Assembly (NCBI GenBank): GCA_958352815.1
Contig: CATWQA010000042.1
Coordinates: 1-17,156, forward strand
Length of the DNA stretch: 17,156 nt
Direction of reading: 5' to 3'
Source of the DNA: an uncultured Eubacteriales bacterium
GTDB taxonomy: Bacteria; Bacillota; Clostridia; Monoglobales; Monoglobaceae
The notes under the pieces were generated by a model. The model was not told the DNA's origin. It saw nothing but the letters and a program-made list of their open reading frames with translations, and did not search any database. Each line of letters starts with the position of its first letter. Position 1 is the stretch's first letter. Shown here one piece after another: positions 7,849 through 14,302 of the stretch. The translations under genes were made by a program, and so were the position numbers.

Positions 7849-7857
7849 ATTATAACA
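7849..7857 (-). promoter_or_regulatory. Extended -10 promoter of the HD-GYP gene
   Basis: On the minus strand TGTTATAAT is a perfect extended -10 (TGn plus TATAAT). The matching -35 position (7872-7877) reads TGGAAA, four of six to consensus with a 17-base spacer. The leader would be about 60 bases. Confidence 0.6.
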
Positions 7858-8024
7858 TACTATATTGAAAATTTCCATATCTTTTTTAACAAATTTTACA
7901 TCTGCGAAATTTTTTATCAGACTGTATTTTGGAGTATATTATCCCTGAATTAACAAATAATATTGTTACAGAATTTGTAAACCAACAAATTGTGCTTAAA
8001 CCAAAAACAAAGGAGCGTTAATAT

Positions 8025-8561
8025 ATGAAAGCAACGGGTATAGTCAGAAGAATTGACGACCTGGGAAGAATTGTAATCCCAAAAGAAATTAGAAGAACAC
8101 TGAGAATTCACGAGGGTGACTCTCTTGAAATATATACGGACAGTGACGGAATGGTGATTTTCAAAAAGTATTCCCCTATCGGCGAGCTGTCCGAATTTGC
8201 CCTGCAATACGCGGACTCTCTAAACAAGTCCACAGGGCTCCTCACCTGCATAACCGACAAAGACAGCGTTATCGCCGCCAGCGGCAACGGCAGAAAGGAG
8301 CTTAAAGAAAAAAAGGTATCGGGAGACATTGAGAAGATAATGGAAAAGAAGTCACTCTATTACTCCCCGAGGAGAGACGACAGTATTAATATAATCGACG
8401 GGGACGACAAGTTCAGAGCAGGAGTCGTGGCTCCCATAGTACATGACGGCGACCCGGTGGGTACGGTTATATTTATCGCCGAGCCTGAAAAGAGCATGAA
8501 CGAAGTCGAGCAGAAGCTGGCTGAAACAGCGGCAGGCTTTCTGGGCAAAGCGTTGGAATAG
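8025..8561 (+). CDS. spoVT: Stage V sporulation protein T (AbrB-family regulator)
   Basis: SpoVT is a DNA-binding regulator of late forespore gene expression. The protein has 178 residues, the usual length. The N-terminus MKATGIVRRIDDLGRIVIPK is almost identical to Bacillus SpoVT and forms the swapped-hairpin AbrB domain (about 1-50, with EIRRTLRIHEGDSLEIYTD). The rest is a GAF-like sensory domain (about 55-178) with VVAPIVHDGDPVGTVIFIA and ending ETAAGFLGKALE. AAAGGAG lies nine bases before the ATG. In Bacillus the gene is read by forespore sigma-G. The only weak echo here is TGAATT at 7946 with a poor -10 about 18 bases on, which I would not rely on. Its presence implies a sporulating lineage. 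Confidence 0.95.
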   Translation: MKATGIVRRIDDLGRIVIPKEIRRTLRIHEGDSLEIYTDSDGMVIFKKYSPIGELSEFALQYADSLNKSTGLLTCITDKDSVIAASGNGRKELKEKKVSGDIEKIMEKKSLYYSPRRDDSINIIDGDDKFRAGVVAPIVHDGDPVGTVIFIAEPEKSMNEVEQKLAETAAGFLGKALE

Positions 8562-8571
8562 ATTAATTCAA

Positions 8572-8599
8572 TGTAGAATGTAGAGTGTAGAGTGTAGAA
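8572..8599 (+). repeat. R3 heptamer tandem repeat, copy a
   Basis: Four exact-length units of TGTAGAA or TGTAGAG lie in tandem, starting ten bases after the spoVT stop. A second array of the same heptamer starts right after the pectate lyase stop (14029). Confidence 0.8.
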
Positions 8600-8616
8600 A
8601 TCATGCCTGCCGTGCA

Positions 8617-8790
8617 ATTTTGATAAAGGCTTTGGCGACATTGCCGCCGCGGCTTGGCTGTGACCCAACTTCTTTGAAGTTGGACGGCTCACAGTGTTCC
8701 GATTTATACAAAGTATGTAATGTCGATAATAACCCTAAGTTGTTGCCGACAGGGCGGAACCGGGCTAGGCGACAGACTATATTATCAAAT
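8617..8790 (+). repeat. R1 interspersed element, copy 2
   Basis: The left end ATTTTGATAAAGGCTTTG (8617-8634) is identical to the terminal inverted repeat of copy 4. The hairpin CCAACTTCTTTGAAGTTGG is at 8665-8683, and CTAAGTTGTTGCCGA starts at 8735. The right end is decayed and shortened, with only TTATCAAAT (8782-8790) left of the inverted repeat. It lies downstream of spoVT in the same orientation. A frame starting TTG at 8620 is open through the copy but has no ribosome binding site. Confidence 0.85.
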
Positions 8791-8858
8791 TTAGATAAAA
8801 TTATATGGATATAGCATAAAAGTAAAGTTTTAATAATTAAAGAGTAGTAAGACTTACC

Positions 8859-8903
8859 GCCTGCGCAGCAGGCACAGCATTATGCCGCCTTTTGCAAAAG
8901 GCG
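8859..8903. other. Two GC-rich palindromes in the spoVT/PsiE-like convergent gap
   Basis: GCCTGC, GCA, GCAGGC (8859-8873) is followed by the perfect 18-base palindrome CGCCTTTTGCAAAAGGCG (8886-8903). They sit between two convergent genes and may help stop transcription from either side, though no clear U-tract follows. Apart from these, R3 and R1, I see nothing in 8562-8924. Confidence 0.45.
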
Positions 8904-8924
8904 CATTCCCGCAACGGATAGCTT

Positions 8925-8958
8925 GAAAGGTCCACACATTTTACTGTGCGGACCTTTC
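8925..8958 (-). terminator. Hairpin overlapping the 3' end of the PsiE-like gene
   Basis: GAAAGGTCC (8925-8933) pairs with GGACCTTTC (8950-8958). After one mismatch, four more pairs (CACA with TGTG) extend the stem. The stem includes the last five codons and the stop of the minus-strand gene. No U-tract follows on the minus strand, so its strength as a terminator is uncertain. Confidence 0.5.
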
Positions 8959-9396
8959 ATCTTTCCCCGATTTAAGCTTTTCTTTAATACGATTTAAATT
9001 ACCCCACAAGCCCTTGTCCTTTTCGGTGAGCAAAAACTTGCGCACGCCGAAAAGAATGGCGATTGCTATAACCTCAACCAAGGTCTCCGCTGCGGACTTG
9101 TGTATAATAACCATCTGCCTTGCAATGGCGAAAACCAAAACCTCAATAACCGTCTCCGGTGTATGGCGGCACAGCATCTTGATAAACTCAACGCCGATAG
9201 CCAAAATCATAGCGCGGTCTAAAATGGTTTCAAGTATTTTTTCCTCCCCACTGAACATAGCAATGTTTACCATGGAGCCGAACAGGCGAACGCACAGAAT
9301 TATTACCGCAACGGCTATGATACATGATATAAACAACTCAAGAACATAGCTGAAATCCGACATAAACTTTTGAAGTCTCTCTCTCTTTTCCCTCAC
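8941..9396 (-). CDS. PsiE-like small integral membrane protein
   Basis: The protein has 151 residues and no characterised function. Four hydrophobic segments are visible: about 20-40 (FISCIIAVAVIILCVRLFG), 58-75, 84-100 and 110-128. A charged Lys-rich tail follows. The EFIKML segment, the VIEVLVFAIARQMVI stretch and AIAILFGVRKFLL match the style of the PsiE family (phosphate-starvation-inducible E, function unknown). I chose GTG 9396 as start, giving VREKRERLQKFMSDF, since GGAGG (9405-9409) is eight bases upstream. An ATG eleven codons later lacks a site, and ATG codons further upstream are in non-coding-like sequence. A TTTACA, 17-base, TATATT promoter-like pair at 9416-9444 would give a very short leader. 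Identity is moderately certain. Confidence 0.65.
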   Translation of the reverse strand: MREKRERLQKFMSDFSYVLELFISCIIAVAVIILCVRLFGSMVNIAMFSGEEKILETILDRAMILAIGVEFIKMLCRHTPETVIEVLVFAIARQMVIIHKSAAETLVEVIAIAILFGVRKFLLTEKDKGLWGNLNRIKEKLKSGKDERSAQ

Positions 9397-9497
9397 GAAA
9401 AACACCTCCAACTGAAATATACCACACTTTACACCGATTGTAAATACCGATAACAACCTTTGTAATAAAAAATTTTTAAAAATTTTACAATTTCCTA

Positions 9498-9526
9498 TTG
9501 CTATTTGGAAAAATTTATTATATAAT
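9498..9526 (+). promoter_or_regulatory. Probable sigma-A promoter of hpf
   Basis: TTGCTA (9498-9503), 17 bases, then a perfect TATAAT (9521-9526). The -10 lies inside the left arm of the long inverted repeat at 9522-9574, so any protein bound to that repeat would be expected to affect this promoter. Confidence 0.55.
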
Positions 9527-9574
9527 ATAAACATAATAAGATTGGCGCGAAGCCGTTTCTTATGTTTATATTAT
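9522..9574. promoter_or_regulatory. Long inverted repeat at the hpf promoter
   Basis: ATAATATAAACATAA (9522-9536) is repeated in exact inverted form as TTATGTTTATATTAT (9560-9574), with 23 bases between. A small nested TGGC/GCCG pairing lies in the spacer. It spans the -10 and likely start site. It may be an operator dyad or, if transcription starts upstream, a leader hairpin. Confidence 0.6.
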
Positions 9575-9596
9575 ACAATCGCCTGGAGGTAGTACT

Positions 9597-10136
9597 ATGA
9601 CTTACAACATTATTACAAAGAAGTTGAATTTGGCAGATTCCAGCAAGGAAAAGATTTTGGCTAAGGTTCAGAGGTTGGACAAGTTTTTCAGCGACGATAC
9701 AACCGAATGTAAAATAATCGTTTCTGAATTGAAAAACGATATGATTGTTGAAATCACATTTAAGTATAAGGGCTTCATTATCAGAGCGGAGGATAAAAAT
9801 CACGATATGCTTACAGCCGTTGATAACTGTCTCACCGCTATTGACCGTCAAATCAGAAAGAACAAGACTAAGCTCTCAAAGCGTCTGAGAGACGGCGGCT
9901 TTGAACAGTACACCGCTATGGACGCCGCTCCCGAACCTGTTGAGGAGGAAGAGGAGTTCAAGATTATTAAGAGAAAGGTGTTCTCCGCAAAGCCCATGAT
10001 GGTTGAGGAAGCTATTCTGCAAATGAATATGCTGGGTCATTCATTCTTCGTTTTCAATAATCCCGACACAATGTCTCCCAGCATTGTATATAAGAGAAAG
10101 GACGGCAACTACTCCTTAATTGAGCTTGACGATTAA
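9597..10136 (+). CDS. hpf: Ribosome hibernation promoting factor, long form
   Basis: Long HPF binds the 30S subunit and pairs idle 70S ribosomes into 100S dimers in stationary phase or stress. The 179 residues are typical of the long form. The N-terminal ribosome-binding domain (about 1-105) has the beta-alpha-beta-beta-beta-alpha style seen in MTYNIITKKLNLADSSKEK and ITFKYKGFIIRAEDKNHDML, ending in the basic RQIRKNKTKLSKRLR. An acidic linker (EPVEEEEEF) joins the C-terminal dimerisation domain (about 122-179), with KRKVFSAKPMMVEEAILQM, MLGHSFFVFNN and VYKRKDGNYSLIEL. GGAGG lies seven bases before the ATG. It is single-gene with a promoter overlapped by an inverted repeat and a clear terminator. 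Confidence 0.97.
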   Translation: MTYNIITKKLNLADSSKEKILAKVQRLDKFFSDDTTECKIIVSELKNDMIVEITFKYKGFIIRAEDKNHDMLTAVDNCLTAIDRQIRKNKTKLSKRLRDGGFEQYTAMDAAPEPVEEEEEFKIIKRKVFSAKPMMVEEAILQMNMLGHSFFVFNNPDTMSPSIVYKRKDGNYSLIELDD

Positions 10137-10141
10137 TATTT

Positions 10142-10174
10142 AAAGGGGCTGCCTCAGTGAGGCGCCCCCTTTTT
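10142..10174 (+). terminator. Intrinsic terminator of hpf
   Basis: AAAGGGG pairs with CCCCTTT around an inner GCCTC/GAGGC stem with a three-base loop, followed by a T-run. It starts five bases past the hpf stop. It resembles the terminator at 6983-7015 in its AAAGGGGCTG start. Confidence 0.9.
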
Positions 10175-10232
10175 CATGCCTAAAAACCTACAAACGTAAA
10201 TATTCATATGTACACATTCGACGGGGCGCCGC

Positions 10233-10335
10233 TTTTATCGGCAACAACTTAGGCTTGTTATTGACATTGCTTACTCTGTGTAAATCGGAATAATGAGTGC
10301 CAACCAACATCACAGATGTTGGCTCACAGCCCTTC
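10233..10335 (-). repeat. R1 interspersed element, copy 3 (reverse orientation)
   Basis: Read on the minus strand: GGCTGTGAG, the hairpin CCAACATCTGTGATGTTGG (10304-10322), then CTAAGTTGTTGCCGA ending near 10238. The stem carries A-T where copies 1, 2 and 5 have T-A. Its right end runs into a half R2 palindrome (CGACGGGGCGCCGC, 10219-10232), and terminal inverted repeats are not visible. It lies in the convergent gap between hpf and the next minus-strand gene; the rest of 10336-10446 shows only a small CCCG/CGGG hairpin near 10337. Confidence 0.85.
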
Positions 10336-10446
10336 CCCCGAGCGCACGGGCGGACGAACAATATAAAAGATACTCCTGCTTAGCTTATTTTATCACTTTA
10401 TTACCTGTGCAAGATACGAAAATTTTGCTTACATGATATTTTTATT

Positions 10447-11007
10447 TTATGGTTTTCCGAAAGTATTTATATATATTATCTCTCCTGTATCCTTATTTAT
10501 GGTTACCGTTGGAACATAAACATCATCTCCTGAAGTCCACCCTCTGTTTTCATCCTTGTACTCAAAGGTTTGACGAACTACCCATGCATTAATCTCTTCA
10601 TAATAGCACGCATAAAGATAATATATTTCTTCATCGGTTTCGTACTCCATTTGCTTACCGCTATACTTCTCTAAATAAATTTTCCCTATAGCTCGTGCTG
10701 TTTCTTCGTCGGGAATGACACCATCCTCTTTATGCTCTGTCTTATCGCTTACAGGGGTTTCTTTGTTATATATATCTATATGTACTTGGTTTTCCTCCTC
10801 GTTCCAGTGAATTGGAATTCCCAACAGGTCGCACATATTTCTTAACGATACATATACTCTGTCGTCCTGCATAAACACCGGATATTCCATTGTAACATCT
10901 TCATTGCCCAATCTAATATTGCAATCCGAAAACTCAAAAGCCGATACGGTAACCGCTGTAATCACGCAAAGCAAAACAACAGTGGTTATTATAAATTTCT
11001 TTTTCAT
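10447..11007 (-). CDS. Secreted protein: copper-amine-oxidase-N-like plus NTF2/YbbC-like domain
   Basis: The protein has 186 residues and no firm function. Residues 1-23 are a signal peptide (MKKKFIITTVVLLCVITAVT then VSA), so it is exported. Residues about 27-75 resemble the copper amine oxidase N-terminal (stalk) domain used as a cell-surface module in Firmicutes: IRLGNEDVTMEYPVFMQDDR, VYVSLRNMCDLLGIPIHWNE, then ENQVHI. After a short polar linker, about 95-184 resembles the NTF2-fold YbbC/YhhH (immunity-like) family, with DEETARAIGKIYLEKY, AWVVRQTF and VPTVTINKDTGEIIYI. AGGTGA precedes the ATG. It has its own promoter (11082-11110). The domain names rest on sequence feel only. No toxin gene is adjacent, so an immunity role is not supported by context. 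Confidence 0.7.
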   Translation of the reverse strand: MKKKFIITTVVLLCVITAVTVSAFEFSDCNIRLGNEDVTMEYPVFMQDDRVYVSLRNMCDLLGIPIHWNEEENQVHIDIYNKETPVSDKTEHKEDGVIPDEETARAIGKIYLEKYSGKQMEYETDEEIYYLYACYYEEINAWVVRQTFEYKDENRGWTSGDDVYVPTVTINKDTGEIIYINTFGKP

Positions 11008-11081
11008 AAAATCACCTAAACCCCTCTAAAACATTTAATACAATTGTAATTATTTTCTCCAAGCCACAACTTCTTAACTCT

Positions 11082-11110
11082 ATTATAGCACATTATTCTT
11101 ATAATTTCAA
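11082..11110 (-). promoter_or_regulatory. Sigma-A promoter of the secreted-protein gene
   Basis: On the minus strand TTGAAA (11105-11110), 17 bases, then TATAAT (11082-11087), with TGC directly before it as an extended -10. The leader is about 68 bases. Confidence 0.75.
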
Positions 11111-11233
11111 CACAAACAACGTAAGTAGACGGTTTGTTTGCATAATCGGTAGAAACACAAAATCAAGATTTTTACAAGTCTACATTTGCGGCACATTAAT
11201 AATAACTAAATAGATATGTGTAAATCATTACGG
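11111..11233. other. AT-rich spacer with no recognisable feature
   Basis: I see no gene, hairpin or repeat here. It separates the promoter of the secreted-protein gene from the repeat cluster at 11234-11690. Confidence 0.5.
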
Positions 11234-11287
11234 TGTAGGGGGCGGATTCCTATACGCCCCGTATGCAAACCAATGTGATTATATAAA
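11234..11287 (+). repeat. R2 GC-rich palindromic repeat, copy b (54 bases)
   Basis: It begins TGTAGGGGGCGGATTCC and ends TTATATAAA, differing from copy a (1938-1991, minus) at two positions only. The flank beyond 11287 diverges at once, so the repeat boundary is sharp. Confidence 0.8.
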
Positions 11288-11350
11288 TTAACCGATGTTT
11301 ATATTAAATTAAATCCCAAGTCCGTATAACATTGTACTAACAGTTAATAT

Positions 11351-11386
11351 GGTCGGCGGGCGCAATAAATGGCGCCCCTACGAATA
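11351..11386 (-). repeat. R2-type palindromic repeat, copy d
   Basis: GGCGGGCGC and GGCGCCCC flank an AT spacer, followed by CTACGAAT. On the minus strand it begins TTCGTAGGGGCGCC, the same head as the copy at 14124. Confidence 0.65.
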
Positions 11387-11437
11387 TTTGATTTGCTTAT
11401 TGTGACTATTACGCTACTTGGTTAAAACCGCTGAGCA

Positions 11438-11470
11438 TTCGACGGGGCGTATAGGAATCCGCCCCCTACA
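11438..11470 (-). repeat. R2 palindromic repeat, copy c
   Basis: Positions 11444-11470 are identical over 27 bases to 1965-1991 (GGGGCGTATAGG through CCCCCTACA). It is followed 26 bases later by CCCAT and the left end of R1 copy 4. The same R2-spacer-R1 order recurs at 14248-14460. Confidence 0.75.
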
Positions 11471-11502
11471 AATTATACAGTCACAAATACCTGAACCCAT
11501 TT

Positions 11503-11690
11503 ATTTTGATAAAGGCTTTGGCGACACTGCCGCCGCGACTTGGGTGTGACCCAACATCTTTGATGTTGGATGGCACTTATTATTTCGACTTATGCAAAGT
11601 ATGCAATGTCAATAATAAAACTAAGTTGTTGCCGATGAGGGCGGAATATGGGCTCGGCATTGGATTCAAAGGCAAAGCCTTTATCAAAAT
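11503..11690 (+). mobile_element. R1 copy 4: MITE-like element with complete 18-bp terminal inverted repeats
   Basis: ATTTTGATAAAGGCTTTG (11503-11520) is matched exactly in inverted form at 11673-11690, bounding a 188-base unit with no transposase. Inside are the hairpin CCAACATCTTTGATGTTGG (11551-11569), the CTAAGTTGTTGCCGA box at 11621 and a GCCGA/TCGGC pair. The layout fits a non-autonomous miniature transposable element. A target-site duplication is not clear; TT or TTT could flank it. It ends 34 bases before the pectate lyase promoter. Confidence 0.8.
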
Positions 11691-11723
11691 TTTGCTACCA
11701 TGAAAATTATACCAATCTGCCTC

Positions 11724-11752
11724 TTGATTATATTCACATATGACGGTATAAT
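11724..11752 (+). promoter_or_regulatory. Sigma-A promoter of the pectate lyase gene
   Basis: TTGATT (11724-11729), 17 bases, then TATAAT (11747-11752). The leader is about 28 bases and includes the GGGAGGAG site. No catabolite-response or other operator is obvious. Confidence 0.75.
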
Positions 11753-11786
11753 AAAGGTACTATATATTTTGGGAGGAGAAAAGACT

Positions 11787-14027
11787 ATGAAACTTATAAA
11801 CAAGCTATGTGTTTCCGCTCTGGCGGCTGCTATGATTATAACGGCGGCTCTGGGCGTTTGGGCGTTGCCTGAGGACTCTGTTTTTAACATTTCCGACATG
11901 GCAACGGGAAACGTCACCGAGGAGGCTCAGTACGGCGCATTTACAATCATTCCCGCAACGGACGCGGACGGAGCAAGCAAGCCCCTGGTTGTTGACGGCA
12001 GCAAAAAGACCGGAGCCACAACCGGAATAAAATACACCAAGCGCCTAAAGACAGGCGCAGACGGCGACTATTCAAACAGGGCTATTCGTTTTACCACAGA
12101 GGCGGAGACCGTGCTCTATATTGACTGCTCCTCGGCGAACAGCTCTGACAGCCGCACGGGTAAGATTATTGACAGCCAAAACAACGTTATCGAAGCAAAG
12201 GATATAGCTCCCGGGCTGGCGTATTACAAATACTACATTCCCGAAGCGGGGGACTACGCCTTTGTCAGCGAGGGCGGCGGAATTAACATATACTATATGA
12301 ACCTTTCCTACACTATTCCCGAGCCCGACCCGGACTTTGAGAACTTAGAGGGCGTGGTTATGTCTCCCATGGAGGAAATTTATACTGCTCCCTATGCTCC
12401 CGCAGACGGCAAGGGAACGGCAGAGGAGCCCATGAGTGTTGCCTCGGCTGTGCTCAACATTGCTCCTGGGGGTACAATTCACTGTGACGGAAGATATATG
12501 TTTAACGACTGCCTGCTGATTGACTTAAACAACAGCGGCGAGGAGGGCAAGGAAAAGCGCATAGACTGCGCCGACGGCACTGTGTTTGACTTCTCCTACG
12601 AGCCCTATTCCGGAAACGGCAGCGCAAGAGGCGTCCAGATTGACGGAAATTATTGGTACATAAAGGGACTTGAGGTGTATATGGCGGCGGACAACGGATT
12701 TTTCATTGCCGGCAAGCATAACACTCTTGAGCTGTGCGTTGCCAACGCCAACCGCGACACGGGTATTCAGGTAAGCCGCCGCGCCTCCACGGTCAGCGAT
12801 TATAATGATTGGCCAAGCGACAATCTGCTGCTCAACTGTACCTCTTTTAACAACTTTGACCCGGCAACGGGAGAGAACGCCGACGGCTTTGCGGCAAAGC
12901 TAACCTGCGGCGCGGGCAACGTGTTTGACGGCTGTATCGCCTATAACAACTGCGACGATGGCTGGGACTGCTTCACCAAGAGCGCAACGGGACCCATCGG
13001 AACCCTGGTTATGCGAAACTGTGTGGCTTTCAGAAGCGGTCAGACCACAGACGGTCAGTTCACCGAGAACTGTGACGGAAACGGCTTTAAAATGGGCGGC
13101 AGCAAGATTGCTGTTGACCACTATCTGTACAACTGCGTAGCTTTCGAGAACGCTAACCACGGCTTTACCGACAACTCCAACCCGGGGCATATATACCTGA
13201 CTAACTGCACCTCATTTAACAACGCTCTGGACGGCGGCTCAAAAAAGAGCAACTTTGACTTTGCCCGAGACTCGGCGCTGTCTGATAACACCTTGGAGAA
13301 CTGCCTGTCCTACACGGACAACAAGATTGCCTCCGACAAGTTCAGAGGTACGGTGAACAACTCCGCTCTTTATAACAACAAGCCTATGTACTACTACTAT
13401 AAGGAGTTCCCTTTCACCTACTGGAACGATAAGGAGGGCGTGACCCTGCCCACAGAGGAAATGTCGGCTCCCGACCCGAGTATATTTGTGTCGGTTGAGG
13501 CTCCGCCTCCGGGAGCAGATGTTCATAGGCTGTGGAGAAACGAGGACGGTTCGGTTAATATGGGCACCTTCCTAAAGGTTGCGGACGGTACAGCCTATAA
13601 GGAGCTTAATATAGGCGCAAACCTGTCGGGAGAGCCTGTGGTTTTCCCCACGCCCGAGCCTGTACCCACGGCAGCCCCCGCTCCCACAACAGATCCGGAC
13701 GCCACCCCGGCTCCCTTAGAGGATTACGTACTGCTGGCAGCCGAAAACGACCTGGACGAGAATATTGTGGACATCAGCTTTGCCAACAACACCGAAGCGG
13801 ACGTCACCGCCCATATTATAGTCGCTCTGTATAAGACTGTTGACGGCACAGACCTTGTTGTGAACTATGATGAGCAGGAATGCACCGCCTCAAAAAACTC
13901 ATTTGTGGAGTTTTCGTCAATCATAGAAGAGACGGGCTATGACAAAATTAAGGTTTTCGCCTGGGACGACACTCAAAATATAATGCCCTTCACCAATTGT
14001 GTGGAGATTGTCCCAACGCAATACTAA
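11787..14027 (+). CDS. Secreted multidomain pectate lyase, polysaccharide lyase family 9
   Basis: The enzyme cleaves polygalacturonan by beta-elimination outside the cell. It has 746 residues. A signal peptide covers 1-26 (MKLINKLC start, ending GVWA). An N-terminal beta-sandwich-like module (about 33-175, carbohydrate-binding in style) and an EPDPDFENLEG linker follow. The right-handed beta-helix runs about 196-560. PL9 active-site residues align: D366 (ENADGFAAK), D390, D391 and D394 (NCDDGWDCF) as the calcium site, and K435 (GNGFKMGG) as catalytic base. The 366-390-391-394 spacing equals that of Dickeya Pel9A D209-233-234-237. A Pro/Thr/Ala linker (621-643) leads to a C-terminal beta-rich domain of 100 residues. 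There is no LPXTG or visible S-layer motif. The start at 11787 has GGAGG ten bases upstream and the signal peptide directly after it. Confidence 0.92.
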   Translation: MKLINKLCVSALAAAMIITAALGVWALPEDSVFNISDMATGNVTEEAQYGAFTIIPATDADGASKPLVVDGSKKTGATTGIKYTKRLKTGADGDYSNRAIRFTTEAETVLYIDCSSANSSDSRTGKIIDSQNNVIEAKDIAPGLAYYKYYIPEAGDYAFVSEGGGINIYYMNLSYTIPEPDPDFENLEGVVMSPMEEIYTAPYAPADGKGTAEEPMSVASAVLNIAPGGTIHCDGRYMFNDCLLIDLNNSGEEGKEKRIDCADGTVFDFSYEPYSGNGSARGVQIDGNYWYIKGLEVYMAADNGFFIAGKHNTLELCVANANRDTGIQVSRRASTVSDYNDWPSDNLLLNCTSFNNFDPATGENADGFAAKLTCGAGNVFDGCIAYNNCDDGWDCFTKSATGPIGTLVMRNCVAFRSGQTTDGQFTENCDGNGFKMGGSKIAVDHYLYNCVAFENANHGFTDNSNPGHIYLTNCTSFNNALDGGSKKSNFDFARDSALSDNTLENCLSYTDNKIASDKFRGTVNNSALYNNKPMYYYYKEFPFTYWNDKEGVTLPTEEMSAPDPSIFVSVEAPPPGADVHRLWRNEDGSVNMGTFLKVADGTAYKELNIGANLSGEPVVFPTPEPVPTAAPAPTTDPDATPAPLEDYVLLAAENDLDENIVDISFANNTEADVTAHIIVALYKTVDGTDLVVNYDEQECTASKNSFVEFSSIIEETGYDKIKVFAWDDTQNIMPFTNCVEIVPTQY

Positions 14028-14028
14028 T

Positions 14029-14056
14029 GTAGAGTGTACAGTGTAGAATGTAGAAA
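14029..14056 (+). repeat. R3 heptamer tandem repeat, copy b
   Basis: TGTAGAG, TGTACAG, TGTAGAA and TGTAGAA lie in tandem, beginning one base after the pectate lyase stop. It is the same unit, and the same position just after a stop, as at 8572-8599. Confidence 0.75.
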
Positions 14057-14123
14057 TGTAAACTTTAACTATCCCCCATAAAGTGAACACAAATTGGATT
14101 GTTATATATGTAACCCCAAAACT

Positions 14124-14154
14124 TTCGTAGGGGCGCCGCTTGCCGCGCCCGCCG
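14124..14154 (+). repeat. R2-type palindromic repeat, copy e
   Basis: It begins TTCGTAGGGGCGCCGC and closes with GCGCCCGCC, the GC-rich dyad of the R2 group. The following 14155-14247 is AT-rich with nothing recognised. No clear terminator for the pectate lyase gene is seen, so this dyad may serve. Confidence 0.6.
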
Positions 14155-14247
14155 TATATAGTAACGGTTGTTACCACATTATATGGATTTGAACGTTCAT
14201 TTAAATTGCAACCTCTGTTAATTTATATCCTCACAATTGGTTTATCA

Positions 14248-14275
14248 GCGGGCGGATAATATCCGCCCCTACGAA
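14248..14275 (-). repeat. R2-type palindromic repeat, copy f
   Basis: GCGGGCGGAT and ATCCGCCC form a nearly perfect stem around a two-base centre, followed by CTACGAA. It stands about 27 bases before CCCAT and the left side of R1 copy 5. Confidence 0.65.
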
Positions 14276-14302
14276 TTTGGCATTTACATATACCTAATCC
14301 CA

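Noticed and set aside
3239..7850. Similarity of about 20 bases between 3239-3260 and 7830-7851 (ACATCTGCGCT, AATTACT)
   Set aside because: One copy is the end of dnaK coding sequence and the other the HD-GYP leader. No shared structure or third copy, so chance is likely.
7946..7975. Sigma-G promoter of spoVT
   Set aside because: TGAATT is present, but the -10 position (CAGAATT) is a poor match, so I do not list it as a feature.
8650..8755. Alternative pairing of the R1 stem with the downstream AAGTTG box (riboswitch-like switch)
   Set aside because: In copies 3 and 4 the stem changed to CAACATC but the box stayed AAGTTG, so the alternative pairing is not maintained.
8620..8814. Small frame (64 residues) in R1 copy 2 and its relative at 11506-11703, with a shared N-terminus
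   Set aside because: The frames start with TTG inside the terminal inverted repeat, lack a ribosome binding site and exist because the repeat is shared. Listed as a finding on R1, not as genes.
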